A stretch of 64,000 nt of DNA from Thioclava dalianensis (lineage in GTDB: Bacteria; Pseudomonadota; Alphaproteobacteria; Rhodobacterales; Rhodobacteraceae), in assembly GCF_000715505.1 (NCBI RefSeq), contig NZ_JHEH01000007.1, positions 62,001 through 126,000 of the forward strand, given 5' to 3'. Under the pieces are notes generated by a model that did no database searches, had not been told where the DNA came from, and saw nothing but the letters and a program-made list of their open reading frames with translations. The translations under genes were made by a program, and so were the position numbers. Shown piece after piece: positions 9,326-19,505 of the stretch (the first letter of the stretch is position 1; the number at the start of each line of letters is the position of its first letter).

Positions 9326-9784
9326 CTAAAAGCTGAAGATGTCGCCGATGTTCTCGATGATCGAGACCAGAAGGACCATGCCCGCCACAAGCAGCGCAAG
9401 CCACCAGACGAAATGAAAGACGATCGCGGCGGCGCCAAAGCCCGCGCCGTAGATCGCATAGCGCCAGTTCTCGCGCAGGACGCCCGACACCATCGACAAC
9501 ACGATGGCGATCACGCCCATGATCGGGGCGGCGAGAGCGACATAGGCCCAACCAGATACCGGGGCGGGGACCTGCTCCGGCCTTGGCAGCCCCAGCAGCG
9601 AGCGCCATGCGGCGCGTTTCATCTCGCCCGCCATCTCACCGATTTGCGTTGCAGCCGAGGGCTTGGCCTCAAAACTTGGTCCAACGATCTGCACAAAGAC
9701 CAGCACCAGCGCGAGGGCGCCGGTCAAAACCGCCCACATCCCCCAGCTTCGTGCCAGAACCCCGATATCGCGCTCCTGAGCCAT
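9326..9784 (-). CDS. Small membrane protein of unknown function
   Basis: A 152-residue protein with one N-terminal transmembrane segment (WAVLTGALALVLVFVQIV), a roughly 45-residue mostly soluble stretch, then three hydrophobic segments from about residue 78 to the C-terminus. I recognise no domain. It converges on gltX from the other strand, with 23 bases between stops, and follows nadE on the same strand at 62 bases, so it may be read from the nadE unit. Confidence 0.65.
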   Translation of the reverse strand: MAQERDIGVLARSWGMWAVLTGALALVLVFVQIVGPSFEAKPSAATQIGEMAGEMKRAAWRSLLGLPRPEQVPAPVSGWAYVALAAPIMGVIAIVLSMVSGVLRENWRYAIYGAGFGAAAIVFHFVWWLALLVAGMVLLVSIIENIGDIFSF

Positions 9785-9846
9785 CCGTGATCTCCTTTGG
9801 CATAGGAAACCACGGCATCAGGGCAGAAATATGTCCGCCCCGACGC

Positions 9847-11544
9847 TCAGCTTTCGGGGGTGCGCGCCTCCGGGCGCGGACGGCCCTGCCCGGCATCGCG
9901 CCAGCGATTGACCATCGGATAGCGGCGATCCAGCCAAAACCCTTTGCGCGAAATCCGCGGCCCCGGCGCCGACTGGAAGCGCTTCCACTCCGCGATATAG
10001 AGCAGATGCTCGACCTTCTTGATCGTCTCGCGCTCATAGCCGCGCGCGATCAGATCGACGACCGAGGCGTCATCCTCGACCAGCCCCTCAAGGATCCCGT
10101 CGAGGATCTCATAGGGCGGCAGGCTGTCATCGTCGCGCTGATCGGGACGCAGCTCGGCCGAGGGCGGCTTGTCGATGATCGCGGGCGGGATCACCTCGCC
10201 CTCCGGCCCCGCCATCCAGTCGCGATGGTTGGCATTGCGCCAGCGGCAGGTCTCGAAAACGCGGGTCTTGTAGAGATCCTTGATCGGGTTGTAGCCGCCA
10301 TTCATATCGCCGTAGATCGTCGCGTAGCCCACCGCCATTTCCGACTTGTTGCCGGTGGTCAAAAGCATGCCGCCGAACTTGTTCGAGAGCGCCATCAACA
10401 TCACGCCGCGCAGCCGCGACTGGATGTTTTCCTCTGTCACGTCGGGCTCGGTGCCCTCCATCAGATGCGCAAGCGCCCCGTTCACCGCGTCGCGCGCGCC
10501 ATCAATGCGCACCGTATCGAGCCGCAAGCCCTGACGCCGCGCCAGATCCTCGGCATCATCGAGCGAGCCCTGCGAGGTGTATTCCGAGGGCAGCATCACG
10601 CAATGGACGTTCTCGGGCCCCAGCGCATCGGCGGCAATCGTCGCCACCAGCGCGGAATCGATCCCGCCCGACAGGCCCAGCACGACTTTCGAGAAGCCCG
10701 ACTTGCCAAGATAATCGGCGGTGCTCATCACCATGGCGCGATAATCCTGCTCCCATTCGTCGGGCTGGCGATCATCGCGGCCCGCCACACAGGTCCAGCC
10801 CAGATCGCCGCGCTCGAAATCCACGTGATCGACGATCTCGTCGAACGCCGCGAATTGCGCGGCCAGCTTGGCCTGCGGGTTGAGCACGAAGCTCGCGCCA
10901 TCAAACACCTGATCGTCCTGCCCGCCCACGCAGTTGAGATAGACCAGCGGCAGCTCGGTCTCGATCACCCGCGCCACCATGTGGTTCATCCGGGTCTCCA
11001 GCTTGCCGCGATAATAGGGCGAGCCATTGGGCACGACGAGGATCTCGGCGCCGGTCTCGGCGAGGGTCTCGGACACATCGGGATGCCAGCTATCCTCGCA
11101 GATCGGCGTGCCGATACGCACCCCGTTGATCTGATAGGGCCCCGAAATCGGGCCGCGATCAAACAGCCGGTACTCGTCGAAAATCCCCTTATGGGGCAGC
11201 TCATGCTTGAGCATCCGCGCGACCAGCTTGCCGTCCTGCCAGACCCAATAGGCGTTGTAATGGCCGCTGTCGTCCCAGAACGGCCCGCCGATCCCCAGCG
11301 CCGGGCCATCGGTGATCCGCGCACCCAAGGCCTCCATCACCGCCGTTGCATCGCGCACGAAGGCGCGCTTGGCGACCAGATCCTGCGTCTGGTAGCCCGT
11401 CAGGAACATCTCGGGCAGCACCACCATGTCGGCCCCGGCGGCGCGTCCGGCCTCCCATGCGGCAAAAGCCTTGTCGGCATTGGCCTTGAGCGCCCCTACG
11501 GTCGGGTTGAGCTGGGCCAGGGTCAGGCGGAAACGATCGGGCAT
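9847..11544 (-). CDS. nadE: Glutamine-dependent NAD+ synthetase
   Basis: This enzyme makes NAD+ from deamido-NAD+, ATP and glutamine. The N-terminal nitrilase-type glutaminase domain has the triad E45 (VVLPEMFLTGY), K113 (LKHELPHKG) and C149 (TPICEDSWHPD). The C-terminal synthetase domain has the PP-loop LGLSGGIDSALVAT, beginning at S292. The 565-residue length is right for the two-domain form, so it should use glutamine rather than free ammonia. It is divergent from the MORN gene across a 186-base gap. Confidence 0.96.
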   Translation of the reverse strand: MPDRFRLTLAQLNPTVGALKANADKAFAAWEAGRAAGADMVVLPEMFLTGYQTQDLVAKRAFVRDATAVMEALGARITDGPALGIGGPFWDDSGHYNAYWVWQDGKLVARMLKHELPHKGIFDEYRLFDRGPISGPYQINGVRIGTPICEDSWHPDVSETLAETGAEILVVPNGSPYYRGKLETRMNHMVARVIETELPLVYLNCVGGQDDQVFDGASFVLNPQAKLAAQFAAFDEIVDHVDFERGDLGWTCVAGRDDRQPDEWEQDYRAMVMSTADYLGKSGFSKVVLGLSGGIDSALVATIAADALGPENVHCVMLPSEYTSQGSLDDAEDLARRQGLRLDTVRIDGARDAVNGALAHLMEGTEPDVTEENIQSRLRGVMLMALSNKFGGMLLTTGNKSEMAVGYATIYGDMNGGYNPIKDLYKTRVFETCRWRNANHRDWMAGPEGEVIPPAIIDKPPSAELRPDQRDDDSLPPYEILDGILEGLVEDDASVVDLIARGYERETIKKVEHLLYIAEWKRFQSAPGPRISRKGFWLDRRYPMVNRWRDAGQGRPRPEARTPES

Positions 11545-11679
11545 GGCATCCTCGGTCTGTCAATCTGCCCCTGATGTAGCAGACTGAGCCGGACAGGGAA
11601 GTGCGCGATCCCGAAAACCGCCCCGGCCTGAGAGCGGCTTGTCACCCCCTGCCCCTGCGCTTACTCTGGCTCGCAATCA

Positions 11680-11699
11680 GGACGGGGCGAATCCCGTCC
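11680..11699 (+). other. Hairpin in the leader of the MORN gene
   Basis: A perfect 7-bp inverted repeat (GGACGGG, 6-base loop, CCCGTCC) ends 31 bases before the MORN ATG. No T-run follows. It could be a 5'-leader stem. The rest of the 186-base divergent gap to nadE shows nothing else I can support. Confidence 0.4.
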
Positions 11700-11730
11700 C
11701 GGACATGGGCAAAATCGAGCGGGGGCAGGC

Positions 11731-13314
11731 ATGGCACGGGCGCGGCTTCGCATCATGACATCGGCAATTCTGGCAGGCAGCCTGCTTGCCGCGCATGCGG
11801 TGCAAGCGCAGACGCAGGATGTCGTCACCAAGCAATATGACGATGGCGGGCTCTATGAGGGCACCTTCACCGATGGCAAGCAGGACGGCTACGGCACCTA
11901 CAAGCTGCCCTCGGGCTACGAATATGACGGCCAATGGGTGATGGGCGAGATCAAGGGCAAGGGCCGCGCGCGCTTCCCCAACGGCTCGGTCTATGAGGGC
12001 CAGTTCGACCGCGGCAAACCCAACGGCAAGGGCAAGATCACCTTTGCCGATGGCGGCACCTATGAGGGCGACTGGATCAACGGCGAGATCACCGGCACCG
12101 GCACGGCGCATTATGCCAACGGCTCGACCTATTCGGGCCAGTTCAAGAACGCGATGCATAACGGCAAGGGCACGCTCGAGAGCGCGAATGGCTATCGCTA
12201 TGTCGGCACTTGGATCAACGGCGTCAAACAGGGCGAGGGCGAGATCACCTATCCCGATGGCTCGACCTATTCCGGCCAGATGGAGAACGGGCAGCGCTCG
12301 GGCAATGGCACGCTCAAGATGGCTGACGGGCTGATCTATAAGGGCGCATGGAAAGACGGCCAGATGAACGGCATGGGCACGCTCACCCAGCCCAATGGCG
12401 ATGTCTATGAAGGCCAGATGGTGAATGGCAAGCGGCACGGCAAGGGCCGCGTCACCTATGCCAATGGCGATGTCTACGAGGGCGATTTCCTGCTCGACAA
12501 ACGCCATGGCACCGGCACTTTCACCGGCACGGATGGCTATGTCTATGAGGGCGACTGGAAAGAGGGTCGGATCGAGGGCACGGGAAAGGTGACCTATCCC
12601 GATGGCTCGGTCTATGAAGGCCATTTCAAGAATGACCAGCCCGATGGCAAAGGCAAGATCACCTATCCCGATGGCTCCAGTTATGAAGGCGATTGGGTTG
12701 CGGGCGTCATTGATGGCACCGGCACCGCGCGCTACGCCAACGGGCTTGTCTATGAGGGCCAGTTCAAGAACGCGCGCAACAGCGGCACCGGCAAGATGAC
12801 CTATCCCGACGGCTACAGCTATGACGGCGAGTGGGTTGACGGGCAGCGGCAGGGCAAGGGCATCGCGCGCTATTCCGACGGCACGGTCTATGAGGGCAAC
12901 TTCAAAGCCGGTCAGCGCGACGGGATGGGTAAGCTCACGATGCCCGACGGTTTTGTCTATGAGGGCGAGTGGCGCAATGGTGCGATCGATGGCAAAGGGA
13001 CCGCGACCTATGCCAATGGCGACACCTATACGGGGATGTTCCAGAACGGCAAACGCGAGGGGCAAGGCACGATGACCTATGCCTCGGGTCAGGTGGCCTC
13101 GGGCAAATGGCAAGACGGCGCGCTGAATAACGCAGCCCCCGATGCGGCGCAGGGCGAGACACCCGCCCCCGCCCAGACCGAGACCCCGCCCACGGAGGCC
13201 GCGCCCACGGAGGCCGCGCCCGAAGCTGCGGTCCCAAGCGATCAGGGGGCTGCCACGCCGGACAGCGCGACCGAAGGCACGCCAGCGGACGGGACTGCAC
13301 AGCCCGCCAACTAG
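11731..13314 (+). CDS. Secreted MORN-repeat protein
   Basis: A 527-residue protein. Residues 1-26 are a signal peptide (cleavage likely after VQA). Residues 40-453 are 18 consecutive 23-residue MORN repeats of form xYxGxF/W...GxGxxxxxxG, followed by one degenerate unit. The last 55-60 residues are a disordered Ala/Pro/Thr/Glu tail. The aromatic after the YEG box alternates Phe/Met and Trp between neighbouring repeats, with one slip between repeats 9 and 10. MORN arrays form elongated beta-sheet rods used in lipid or protein contact; a periplasmic or surface scaffold is plausible but not shown. The start at 11731 has only a weak GGGGGCAGG ahead of it; the ATG at 11755 would still leave a signal peptide. 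Confidence 0.9.
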   Translation: MARARLRIMTSAILAGSLLAAHAVQAQTQDVVTKQYDDGGLYEGTFTDGKQDGYGTYKLPSGYEYDGQWVMGEIKGKGRARFPNGSVYEGQFDRGKPNGKGKITFADGGTYEGDWINGEITGTGTAHYANGSTYSGQFKNAMHNGKGTLESANGYRYVGTWINGVKQGEGEITYPDGSTYSGQMENGQRSGNGTLKMADGLIYKGAWKDGQMNGMGTLTQPNGDVYEGQMVNGKRHGKGRVTYANGDVYEGDFLLDKRHGTGTFTGTDGYVYEGDWKEGRIEGTGKVTYPDGSVYEGHFKNDQPDGKGKITYPDGSSYEGDWVAGVIDGTGTARYANGLVYEGQFKNARNSGTGKMTYPDGYSYDGEWVDGQRQGKGIARYSDGTVYEGNFKAGQRDGMGKLTMPDGFVYEGEWRNGAIDGKGTATYANGDTYTGMFQNGKREGQGTMTYASGQVASGKWQDGALNNAAPDAAQGETPAPAQTETPPTEAAPTEAAPEAAVPSDQGAATPDSATEGTPADGTAQPAN

Positions 13315-13323
13315 ACCGACCCG

Positions 13324-14850
13324 CTAGATCCGGTCTCCCGCATCGAGCCTCTCAAGAAGGGCGCGCGCGCTTGCCAGCTTGTCGTCGCGCGCCTGCGCGT
13401 CCTGGCGGTCCCAGTTGCGATAAATCAGCGCCATCCGAGGATTGCTCTCGAAGCGCGCCCGGTGGCGCTCCAGAAACTGCCAATAGAGGCTGTTGAACGG
13501 GCAGGCCCCCTCCCCCGATTTCGCACGCACATCATAGGCGCAACCGGAGCAGTAATCCGACATCCTGTCGATATAGGCGCCCGACGAGATATAGGGTTTC
13601 GAGCCCACGATGCCGCCATCGGCGAATTGGCTCATGCCTGCCGTGTTGGGCGCCTCGACCCATTCGAACGCATCGATATAGACGGCCAGATACCACTCTT
13701 GCACCTGCGCCGGATCGACCCCCGCCAGAAGCGCGAAATTGCCCGTCACCATCAGCCGCTGAATGTGATGGGCATAGGCCAGATCACGAGTCTGGGTGAT
13801 GGCGGCCCTCATACAGGCCATATCGGTCTCGCCCGTCCAGTAGAACCACGGCAGATCGCGCGCATGGCGCAGCGCGTTGCGCGCGGTGTAATCAGGGCCT
13901 TCGAGGAAATAGATGCCACGCATATATTCCCTCCAGCCAAGGATCTGGCGGATGAAGCCCTCTGCCGACTGTATCGGCACATCGCCCGCGTCATAGGCCG
14001 CCTGCACCGCCTCGCAGACCTCGCGCGGCGAGAGTAGACCGATATTGAGCGCAGCCGACAGCTTCGCGTGATAGAGCACCGGATCGTCGTGCAGCATCGC
14101 ATCCTGATAGGGGCCGAAATCCCGCAGGTTGTGCTCGACGAAATGGGCAAGCGCGCGCTCGGCCTGCGCCCGGCTCACCGGCCAGTTGAACGTCTCAAGC
14201 GTGCCGAAATTGTCGGGGAACTCCGCCGCGACCATCTCAAGCACCTCTTGCACCAGCGCGTCCTTGCGAAACGTCGGGGCGGGTTCGCGAAACAGATCGG
14301 CCTGCGCGGGCTTGCGGTTTTGCTTGTCAAAGTTCCACGCCCCGCCCGCAGGCGCATCGCCTTCCATCAAAAGACCGGTCTCGCGCCGCATCTCGCGGTA
14401 GAACCACTCCATCCGAAACTCCTTGCGGCCCTCGGCCCATCGGCCAAACCGGGCCTCCGAGCAAAAGAAGCGGTCGTCAGGCAATTGCCGGATCTTGAGC
14501 GGACTTTGCTCGAACGCGGTGCGCAACCGCCATTCGCCCGGCGCGATCACCAAAATCTCGCTTGCACCCGTCTCATCGGATCGGCGCGCGATTTCAGCAG
14601 GCAGCGAGCCTGCATTCTCTGCGTCGGACAACCGGGTGTAGCGCAGATCCCAGCCGTCGCGCTCCAGCTCATCGGCAAACCGGCGCATCGCGGCGAAGAT
14701 CAGGGCGAGTTTCTGTTTGTGATGCCCGACATAGCTGGCCTCGGAACGCACCTCGGCCATCATCACCACATCCGAGGCCTTGTCAGCGGCGCGCAGGGCC
14801 GCCCCGTCATGGCTGAGCTGATCACCAAGGACCACGATCAGCCTAGTCAT
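13324..14850 (-). CDS. cryB: Iron-sulfur cryptochrome/photolyase (CryB/PhrB, FeS-BCP type)
   Basis: A 508-residue flavoprotein of the bacterial (6-4) photolyase/cryptochrome group that carries a [4Fe-4S] cluster and usually a lumazine antenna. Four cysteines, C346, C434, C437 and C450, have exactly the spacing I recall for the Agrobacterium PhrB cluster ligands, offset by four residues. The N-terminus MTRLIVVLGDQLSHDG and the FAD-domain segment AYAHHIQRLMVTGNFALL are typical. In Rhodobacter sphaeroides CryB affects photosynthesis-gene expression and light repair. It is the last gene of an overlapping operon: its ATG lies inside the final 8 bases of the SDR gene upstream. Confidence 0.93.
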   Translation of the reverse strand: MTRLIVVLGDQLSHDGAALRAADKASDVVMMAEVRSEASYVGHHKQKLALIFAAMRRFADELERDGWDLRYTRLSDAENAGSLPAEIARRSDETGASEILVIAPGEWRLRTAFEQSPLKIRQLPDDRFFCSEARFGRWAEGRKEFRMEWFYREMRRETGLLMEGDAPAGGAWNFDKQNRKPAQADLFREPAPTFRKDALVQEVLEMVAAEFPDNFGTLETFNWPVSRAQAERALAHFVEHNLRDFGPYQDAMLHDDPVLYHAKLSAALNIGLLSPREVCEAVQAAYDAGDVPIQSAEGFIRQILGWREYMRGIYFLEGPDYTARNALRHARDLPWFYWTGETDMACMRAAITQTRDLAYAHHIQRLMVTGNFALLAGVDPAQVQEWYLAVYIDAFEWVEAPNTAGMSQFADGGIVGSKPYISSGAYIDRMSDYCSGCAYDVRAKSGEGACPFNSLYWQFLERHRARFESNPRMALIYRNWDRQDAQARDDKLASARALLERLDAGDRI

Positions 14851-15559
14851 AGATCATCTTTCGCGTCATCCCGCCATCGACCACCAGCACCTGCCCCGTC
14901 ACGAACCGCGCGCTGGCAAGGTAGCGTACAGCCTGCACGATATCTTCGGGCTCGCCCACGCGCCCTGCGGGGTGCTGCGCATGATCGGCCTGCGACAGCT
15001 CTGTCTCGCCGGTATTGATCCAGCCCGGCGCGATGGCATTCACGCGCAGATCCGGCCCAAGCCCCACCGCCATCGCATGAGTGAGCGCCACCACGCCCCC
15101 CTTCGCTGCCGCATAGCCATAGGTGTCAGGTTCAGATTGCAGCGCGCGGGTCGAGGCGATGTTGACGACCGCCCCTTTCGCGGCGCGCAGCGCGGGCAGA
15201 CATTCGCGCGTCGTGAGGAACGTGCCCGTCAGATGCGGCCCGATCCAGCTATTCCAATCCTTGAGGCTCATCGTCTCCAGCGGGCCGCTCGCCGGATTGG
15301 CAGGCCCGCCATTATTCACCAATAGATCAATATGGCTCAGCCCGGCCTCTGCGACCGCTGCCTCGATATCGCGCTCTCGCGAGAGATCGCAGGCAATGGC
15401 GTGAATGCCGCGCGCGCCCTCAAGTCTCTCCAGCGCTGCCGTATCCACATCGAACACCGCCACATGCCAGCCCGACGCCGCCAGATCGCGCGCAATGGCG
15501 CGGCCGATTCCATGGGCACCGCCGGTGACCACGGCACTGCGAAACGCGCGCTCTACCAT
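14843..15559 (-). CDS. Short-chain dehydrogenase/reductase
   Basis: A 238-residue classical SDR with cofactor motif TGGAHGIG at residues 12-19, NNGGPANP in place of NNAG, and the catalytic YGYAAAK (YxxxK). The C-terminal RVGEPEDIVQAVRYLAS and VVDGGMT match the family. The substrate is unknown. The ATG at 15559 has AAGGAGG four bases before it and overlaps the end of the upstream SDR by 7 bases; the longer reading upstream is just another frame of that gene. Confidence 0.92.
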   Translation of the reverse strand: MVERAFRSAVVTGGAHGIGRAIARDLAASGWHVAVFDVDTAALERLEGARGIHAIACDLSRERDIEAAVAEAGLSHIDLLVNNGGPANPASGPLETMSLKDWNSWIGPHLTGTFLTTRECLPALRAAKGAVVNIASTRALQSEPDTYGYAAAKGGVVALTHAMAVGLGPDLRVNAIAPGWINTGETELSQADHAQHPAGRVGEPEDIVQAVRYLASARFVTGQVLVVDGGMTRKMIYD

Positions 15560-16203
15560 GCGACCTCCTTGCCAGCGTAGTCGTAAAACCCGCCCGATTT
15601 GTCTGGCGAGATCCCCGTCAGCACGTCGATCAGGCGCTGTGCCGCATCCGGCGGGGCGAGCTTCTCGCGCGGATAATCCGCGGTGAAAGCCGTGTCGACG
15701 GTGCCCGGATGCAGGCAGGCCACGGTCAGCTTGGGATGGCTGCGCGCCAGCTCGATGGCCGCGCCATGCAAAAGCTGATTGAGCGCCGCCTTGGCGCTGC
15801 GATAGCTGTACCAGCCGCCCAGCCGATTGTCCCCGATCGAGCCCACCCGGGCCGAGAGCGCGCCAAACCATGCGGGCCGGTCGCGCGCCAGCAGCCCCCG
15901 CGCGTGCTTGAGCACAAGCGCAGGCCCTACCGCATTGACCTGAAACTGCGAGACCAACTCTTGCGCATTCAGCCGGTCGAGCGATTTCTCGGGCGTGCCC
16001 AGCTGCCCCGTCGCCACGAAGATCAGATCGAAAGGCCCCTCCAGAGCCTCCAGCGCGGCGCTGATCGACGCCTCATCGGTGATATCGAGCCCGTCGCGGC
16101 TGCGCGACAGGCCGCGCACGGACCAGTCGCGGGTGATCAGCTCGTCGCGGATCGCAGCCCCGATCCCGCCCGTATCGCCAATCACAAGTGCTTGAAGCGT
16201 CAC
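15553..16203 (-). CDS. Short-chain dehydrogenase/reductase, C-factor (CsgA)-like
   Basis: A 216-residue SDR starting at GTG. The cofactor motif is GDTGGIGAAI near the N-terminus and the active site is WYSYRSAKAALNQL (YxxxK). The short length and the pattern HPGTVDTAFTADYP recall the CsgA/C-factor SDR subgroup. It is the first gene of the SDR-SDR-cryB operon, and GGGAG stands before its start. The association with a photolyase suggests a role in light or oxidative stress, which is inference. Confidence 0.88.
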   Translation of the reverse strand: MTLQALVIGDTGGIGAAIRDELITRDWSVRGLSRSRDGLDITDEASISAALEALEGPFDLIFVATGQLGTPEKSLDRLNAQELVSQFQVNAVGPALVLKHARGLLARDRPAWFGALSARVGSIGDNRLGGWYSYRSAKAALNQLLHGAAIELARSHPKLTVACLHPGTVDTAFTADYPREKLAPPDAAQRLIDVLTGISPDKSGGFYDYAGKEVAW

Positions 16204-16282
16204 GTTGAAATCTCCCTCGCCCGCTGTCTATGCGGGCTAAAAACCCTACGCAGCCACCGCGCAAACGGTTCCGTTTTTTTGC

Positions 16283-16310
16283 TTTTCTTTTACGTCTTGA
16301 TCCGTATAGT
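16283..16310 (+). promoter_or_regulatory. Possible promoter of the leuL-leuA unit
   Basis: TATAGT at 16305-16310 is a good -10 box. The -35 region (TTTTCT at 16283-16288, spacer 16) is weak. A start site 7-8 bases downstream of this -10 falls at about 16317-16318, at the ATG of the leader peptide. The rest of the 16204-16317 interval also holds the leader of the divergent SDR gene. Confidence 0.45.
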
Positions 16311-16317
16311 CCGAGCC

Positions 16318-16410
16318 ATGACACGGGACCAACATATCCATTTTGACGCAGCCGGGGCTTTGGCCCAAGGCGCGCTGACCCGTGGTCTCCTTCTTCTTAG
16401 CAGCCTCTGA
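16318..16410 (+). CDS. leuL: Leucine leader peptide of leuA
   Basis: A 30-codon open frame that starts ATG ACA CGG and ends GGT CTC CTT CTT CTT AGC AGC CTC TGA, giving a peptide ending GLLLLSSL. Four consecutive leucine codons plus a fifth just before the stop, 124 bases upstream of leuA, are what a leucine-sensing attenuator leader looks like. No Shine-Dalgarno stands ahead of the ATG. With the -10 at 16305-16310 the transcript could begin at or next to this ATG, as described for the leaderless trpL of Sinorhizobium. Confidence 0.82.
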   Translation: MTRDQHIHFDAAGALAQGALTRGLLLLSSL

Positions 16411-16494
16411 GCGTGCCCTGCCCGGGCGCGACCGCTCAGGGGTAGCCAGCGCCCGGACCAACCCGACAGCCACCGCGCAATGCTGGCCATCGGG
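16407..16494 (+). promoter_or_regulatory. Alternative hairpins between leuL and leuA (attenuator)
   Basis: Hairpin A pairs CTGAGCG (16407-16413, over the leader stop codon) with CGCTCAG (16433-16439). Hairpin B pairs CCGGGCGC (16422-16429) with GCGCCCGG (16449-16456). They cross and cannot form together. A third stem pairs CCCGA (16462-16466) with TCGGG (16490-16494), with an inner GCCA/TGGC. No U-run follows, so ordinary Rho-independent termination is not evident. The leader's CTC-CTT-C stretch (16385-16393) could pair 8 of 9 bases with GAAAGAGAC (16520-16528), the leuA ribosome-binding region. Confidence 0.5.
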
Positions 16495-16533
16495 ACTTAG
16501 GAACGCTACACCCTGCTTTGAAAGAGACAACAG

Positions 16534-18105
16534 ATGGCCCAGACCATGACCGACCAATCACAAGTTCTGATTTTCGACACCACGCTGCGCGACGGCGAGC
16601 AATCGCCGGGCGCCACCATGACCCATGACGAGAAGCTCGAGATCGCGAGCCTGCTCGACGAAATGGGCGTCGACATCATCGAAGCAGGCTTCCCGATTGC
16701 CTCTATCGGCGATTTCGAGGCGGTGAGCGAGATCGCGAAACGCTCGAAGAATTCGGTGATCTGCGGGCTGGCGCGCGCCAAGATGCCCGATATCGACCGC
16801 GCCTGGGAGGCGGTGAAACACGCAGGCAAGCCGCGCATCCACACCTTCATCGGCACCTCGCCGCTGCACCGCGCGATCCCGAATCTCGACATGGATGAGA
16901 TGGCGCAGGTGATCCACGACACCGTCACCCATGCGCGCAACCTGTGTGACGATGTGCAATGGTCGCCGATGGACGCCACCCGGACCGAGCATGACTATCT
17001 GTGCCGCGTGGTCGAGATCGCGATCAAGGCGGGTGCCACCACGATCAACATCCCCGATACGGTCGGCTACACCGCACCGGTGGAATCCGCTGATCTGATC
17101 CGTATGCTGATCGAGACCGTGCCCGGCGCCGACGAGATCATCTTCTCGACCCATTGCCACAACGATCTGGGGATGGCGACGGCCAACTCACTGGCAGCTG
17201 TCGCAGGCGGTGCGCGCCAGATCGAATGCACGATCAACGGGCTGGGCGAGCGCGCCGGCAATACCGCGCTTGAAGAGGTGGTGATGGCGATGCGCGTGCG
17301 CCGCGACATCATGCCCTACTCCACGCGGGTCGACACGACCAAGATCATGAACCTGTCGCGGCGTGTAGCGCAGGTCTCGGGCTTCCCGGTTCAGTTCAAC
17401 AAGGCCATCGTCGGCAAGAACGCCTTCTTGCATGAAAGCGGCATCCATCAGGATGGCGTGCTCAAGAATGTCGAGACCTTCGAAATCATGAAGCCCGCGG
17501 ATATCGGCCTTAACGAGGCCAATATCGCCATGGGCAAACATTCGGGCCGGGCCGCGCTGCGCGCCAAGCTGCGCGATCTGGGCTATGAGATGGGCGACAA
17601 CCAGCTCAAGGATGTGTTCGTGCGCTTCAAGGCGCTGGCCGACCGCAAGAAGGAAATCTACGACGACGACCTGATCGCGCTGATGACCGATAGTGCCGCC
17701 AACACCGCCGAGGACTTCCTGCAGGTGAAGTCGCTGCGCGTGGTCTGCGGCAGCGATGGTCAGGAAGCCGATCTGACGATGAGTGTGGACGGGGTCGAGA
17801 AATCCTCGAAATGCGAGGGTGACGGTCCGGTCGATGCGGTCTTCAACTGCGTCAAGGCGATCTACCCGACCGAGGCACGGCTCAAGCTCTATCAGGTCAG
17901 CGCCGTGACCGAGGGCACCGATGCGCAGGCGACCGTTAGCGTCCGGTTGGAGGAAGACGGACGGATCGTGACCGGGGCTGCTGCCGATACCGACACCATT
18001 CTGGCCAGCGTCAAAGCCTATGTCGGCGCGCTCAACCGTCTGCGGGTGCGCAGCCAGAAAACCGCCCCCGATGCGGATGTGAAAACGGTCAGCTACAAGG
18101 TCTGA
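16534..18105 (+). CDS. leuA: 2-isopropylmalate synthase
   Basis: First committed enzyme of leucine synthesis: acetyl-CoA plus 2-oxoisovalerate gives 2-isopropylmalate. The 523-residue protein begins its TIM barrel with [15 protein letters not shown], where R and D bind substrate and metal, and has the metal motif [11 protein letters not shown] and the [12 protein letters not shown] segment. The last 120 or so residues form the regulatory domain that binds leucine in this family. Length fits the long LeuA type. It follows the leuL leader, so both attenuation and feedback inhibition are expected. Confidence 0.96.
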   Translation: MAQTMTDQSQVLIFDTTLRDGEQSPGATMTHDEKLEIASLLDEMGVDIIEAGFPIASIGDFEAVSEIAKRSKNSVICGLARAKMPDIDRAWEAVKHAGKPRIHTFIGTSPLHRAIPNLDMDEMAQVIHDTVTHARNLCDDVQWSPMDATRTEHDYLCRVVEIAIKAGATTINIPDTVGYTAPVESADLIRMLIETVPGADEIIFSTHCHNDLGMATANSLAAVAGGARQIECTINGLGERAGNTALEEVVMAMRVRRDIMPYSTRVDTTKIMNLSRRVAQVSGFPVQFNKAIVGKNAFLHESGIHQDGVLKNVETFEIMKPADIGLNEANIAMGKHSGRAALRAKLRDLGYEMGDNQLKDVFVRFKALADRKKEIYDDDLIALMTDSAANTAEDFLQVKSLRVVCGSDGQEADLTMSVDGVEKSSKCEGDGPVDAVFNCVKAIYPTEARLKLYQVSAVTEGTDAQATVSVRLEEDGRIVTGAAADTDTILASVKAYVGALNRLRVRSQKTAPDADVKTVSYKV

Positions 18106-18124
18106 GCCCAACTTGGAGGCACCC

Positions 18125-18154
18125 GGTCGGGGCGGCAGATCTGCGGCCCCGACC
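18125..18154 (+). terminator. Strong hairpin after leuA (possible terminator)
   Basis: A 9-bp stem GGTCGGGGC / GCCCCGACC encloses the palindrome GCAGATCTGC with one G-G mismatch. It begins 20 bases past the leuA stop. No T-run follows (CAAATC), so it may be a weak terminator or a 3'-end stabiliser. Confidence 0.5.
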
Positions 18155-19462
<1,308 letters not shown>

Positions 19463-19505
19463 TCCGGCGCCCCGGCCCGGGAAGCCGCGCTGACCGGAGA
19501 CGAAT

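Noticed and set aside
9303-9326. CCGCGC/GCGCGG hairpin after gltX as terminator
   Set aside because: It has no T-run on either strand and GC-rich DNA gives such short stems often.
11677-13113. 478-codon minus-strand frame with regular 23-residue repeats
   Set aside because: It is the complement of the MORN repeat DNA; the repeats reflect the sense protein, not a second gene.
11848-13131. Regular 69-bp repeats that could suggest a CRISPR or satellite array
   Set aside because: Units are contiguous, coding, and vary as MORN repeats do; there are no spacers.
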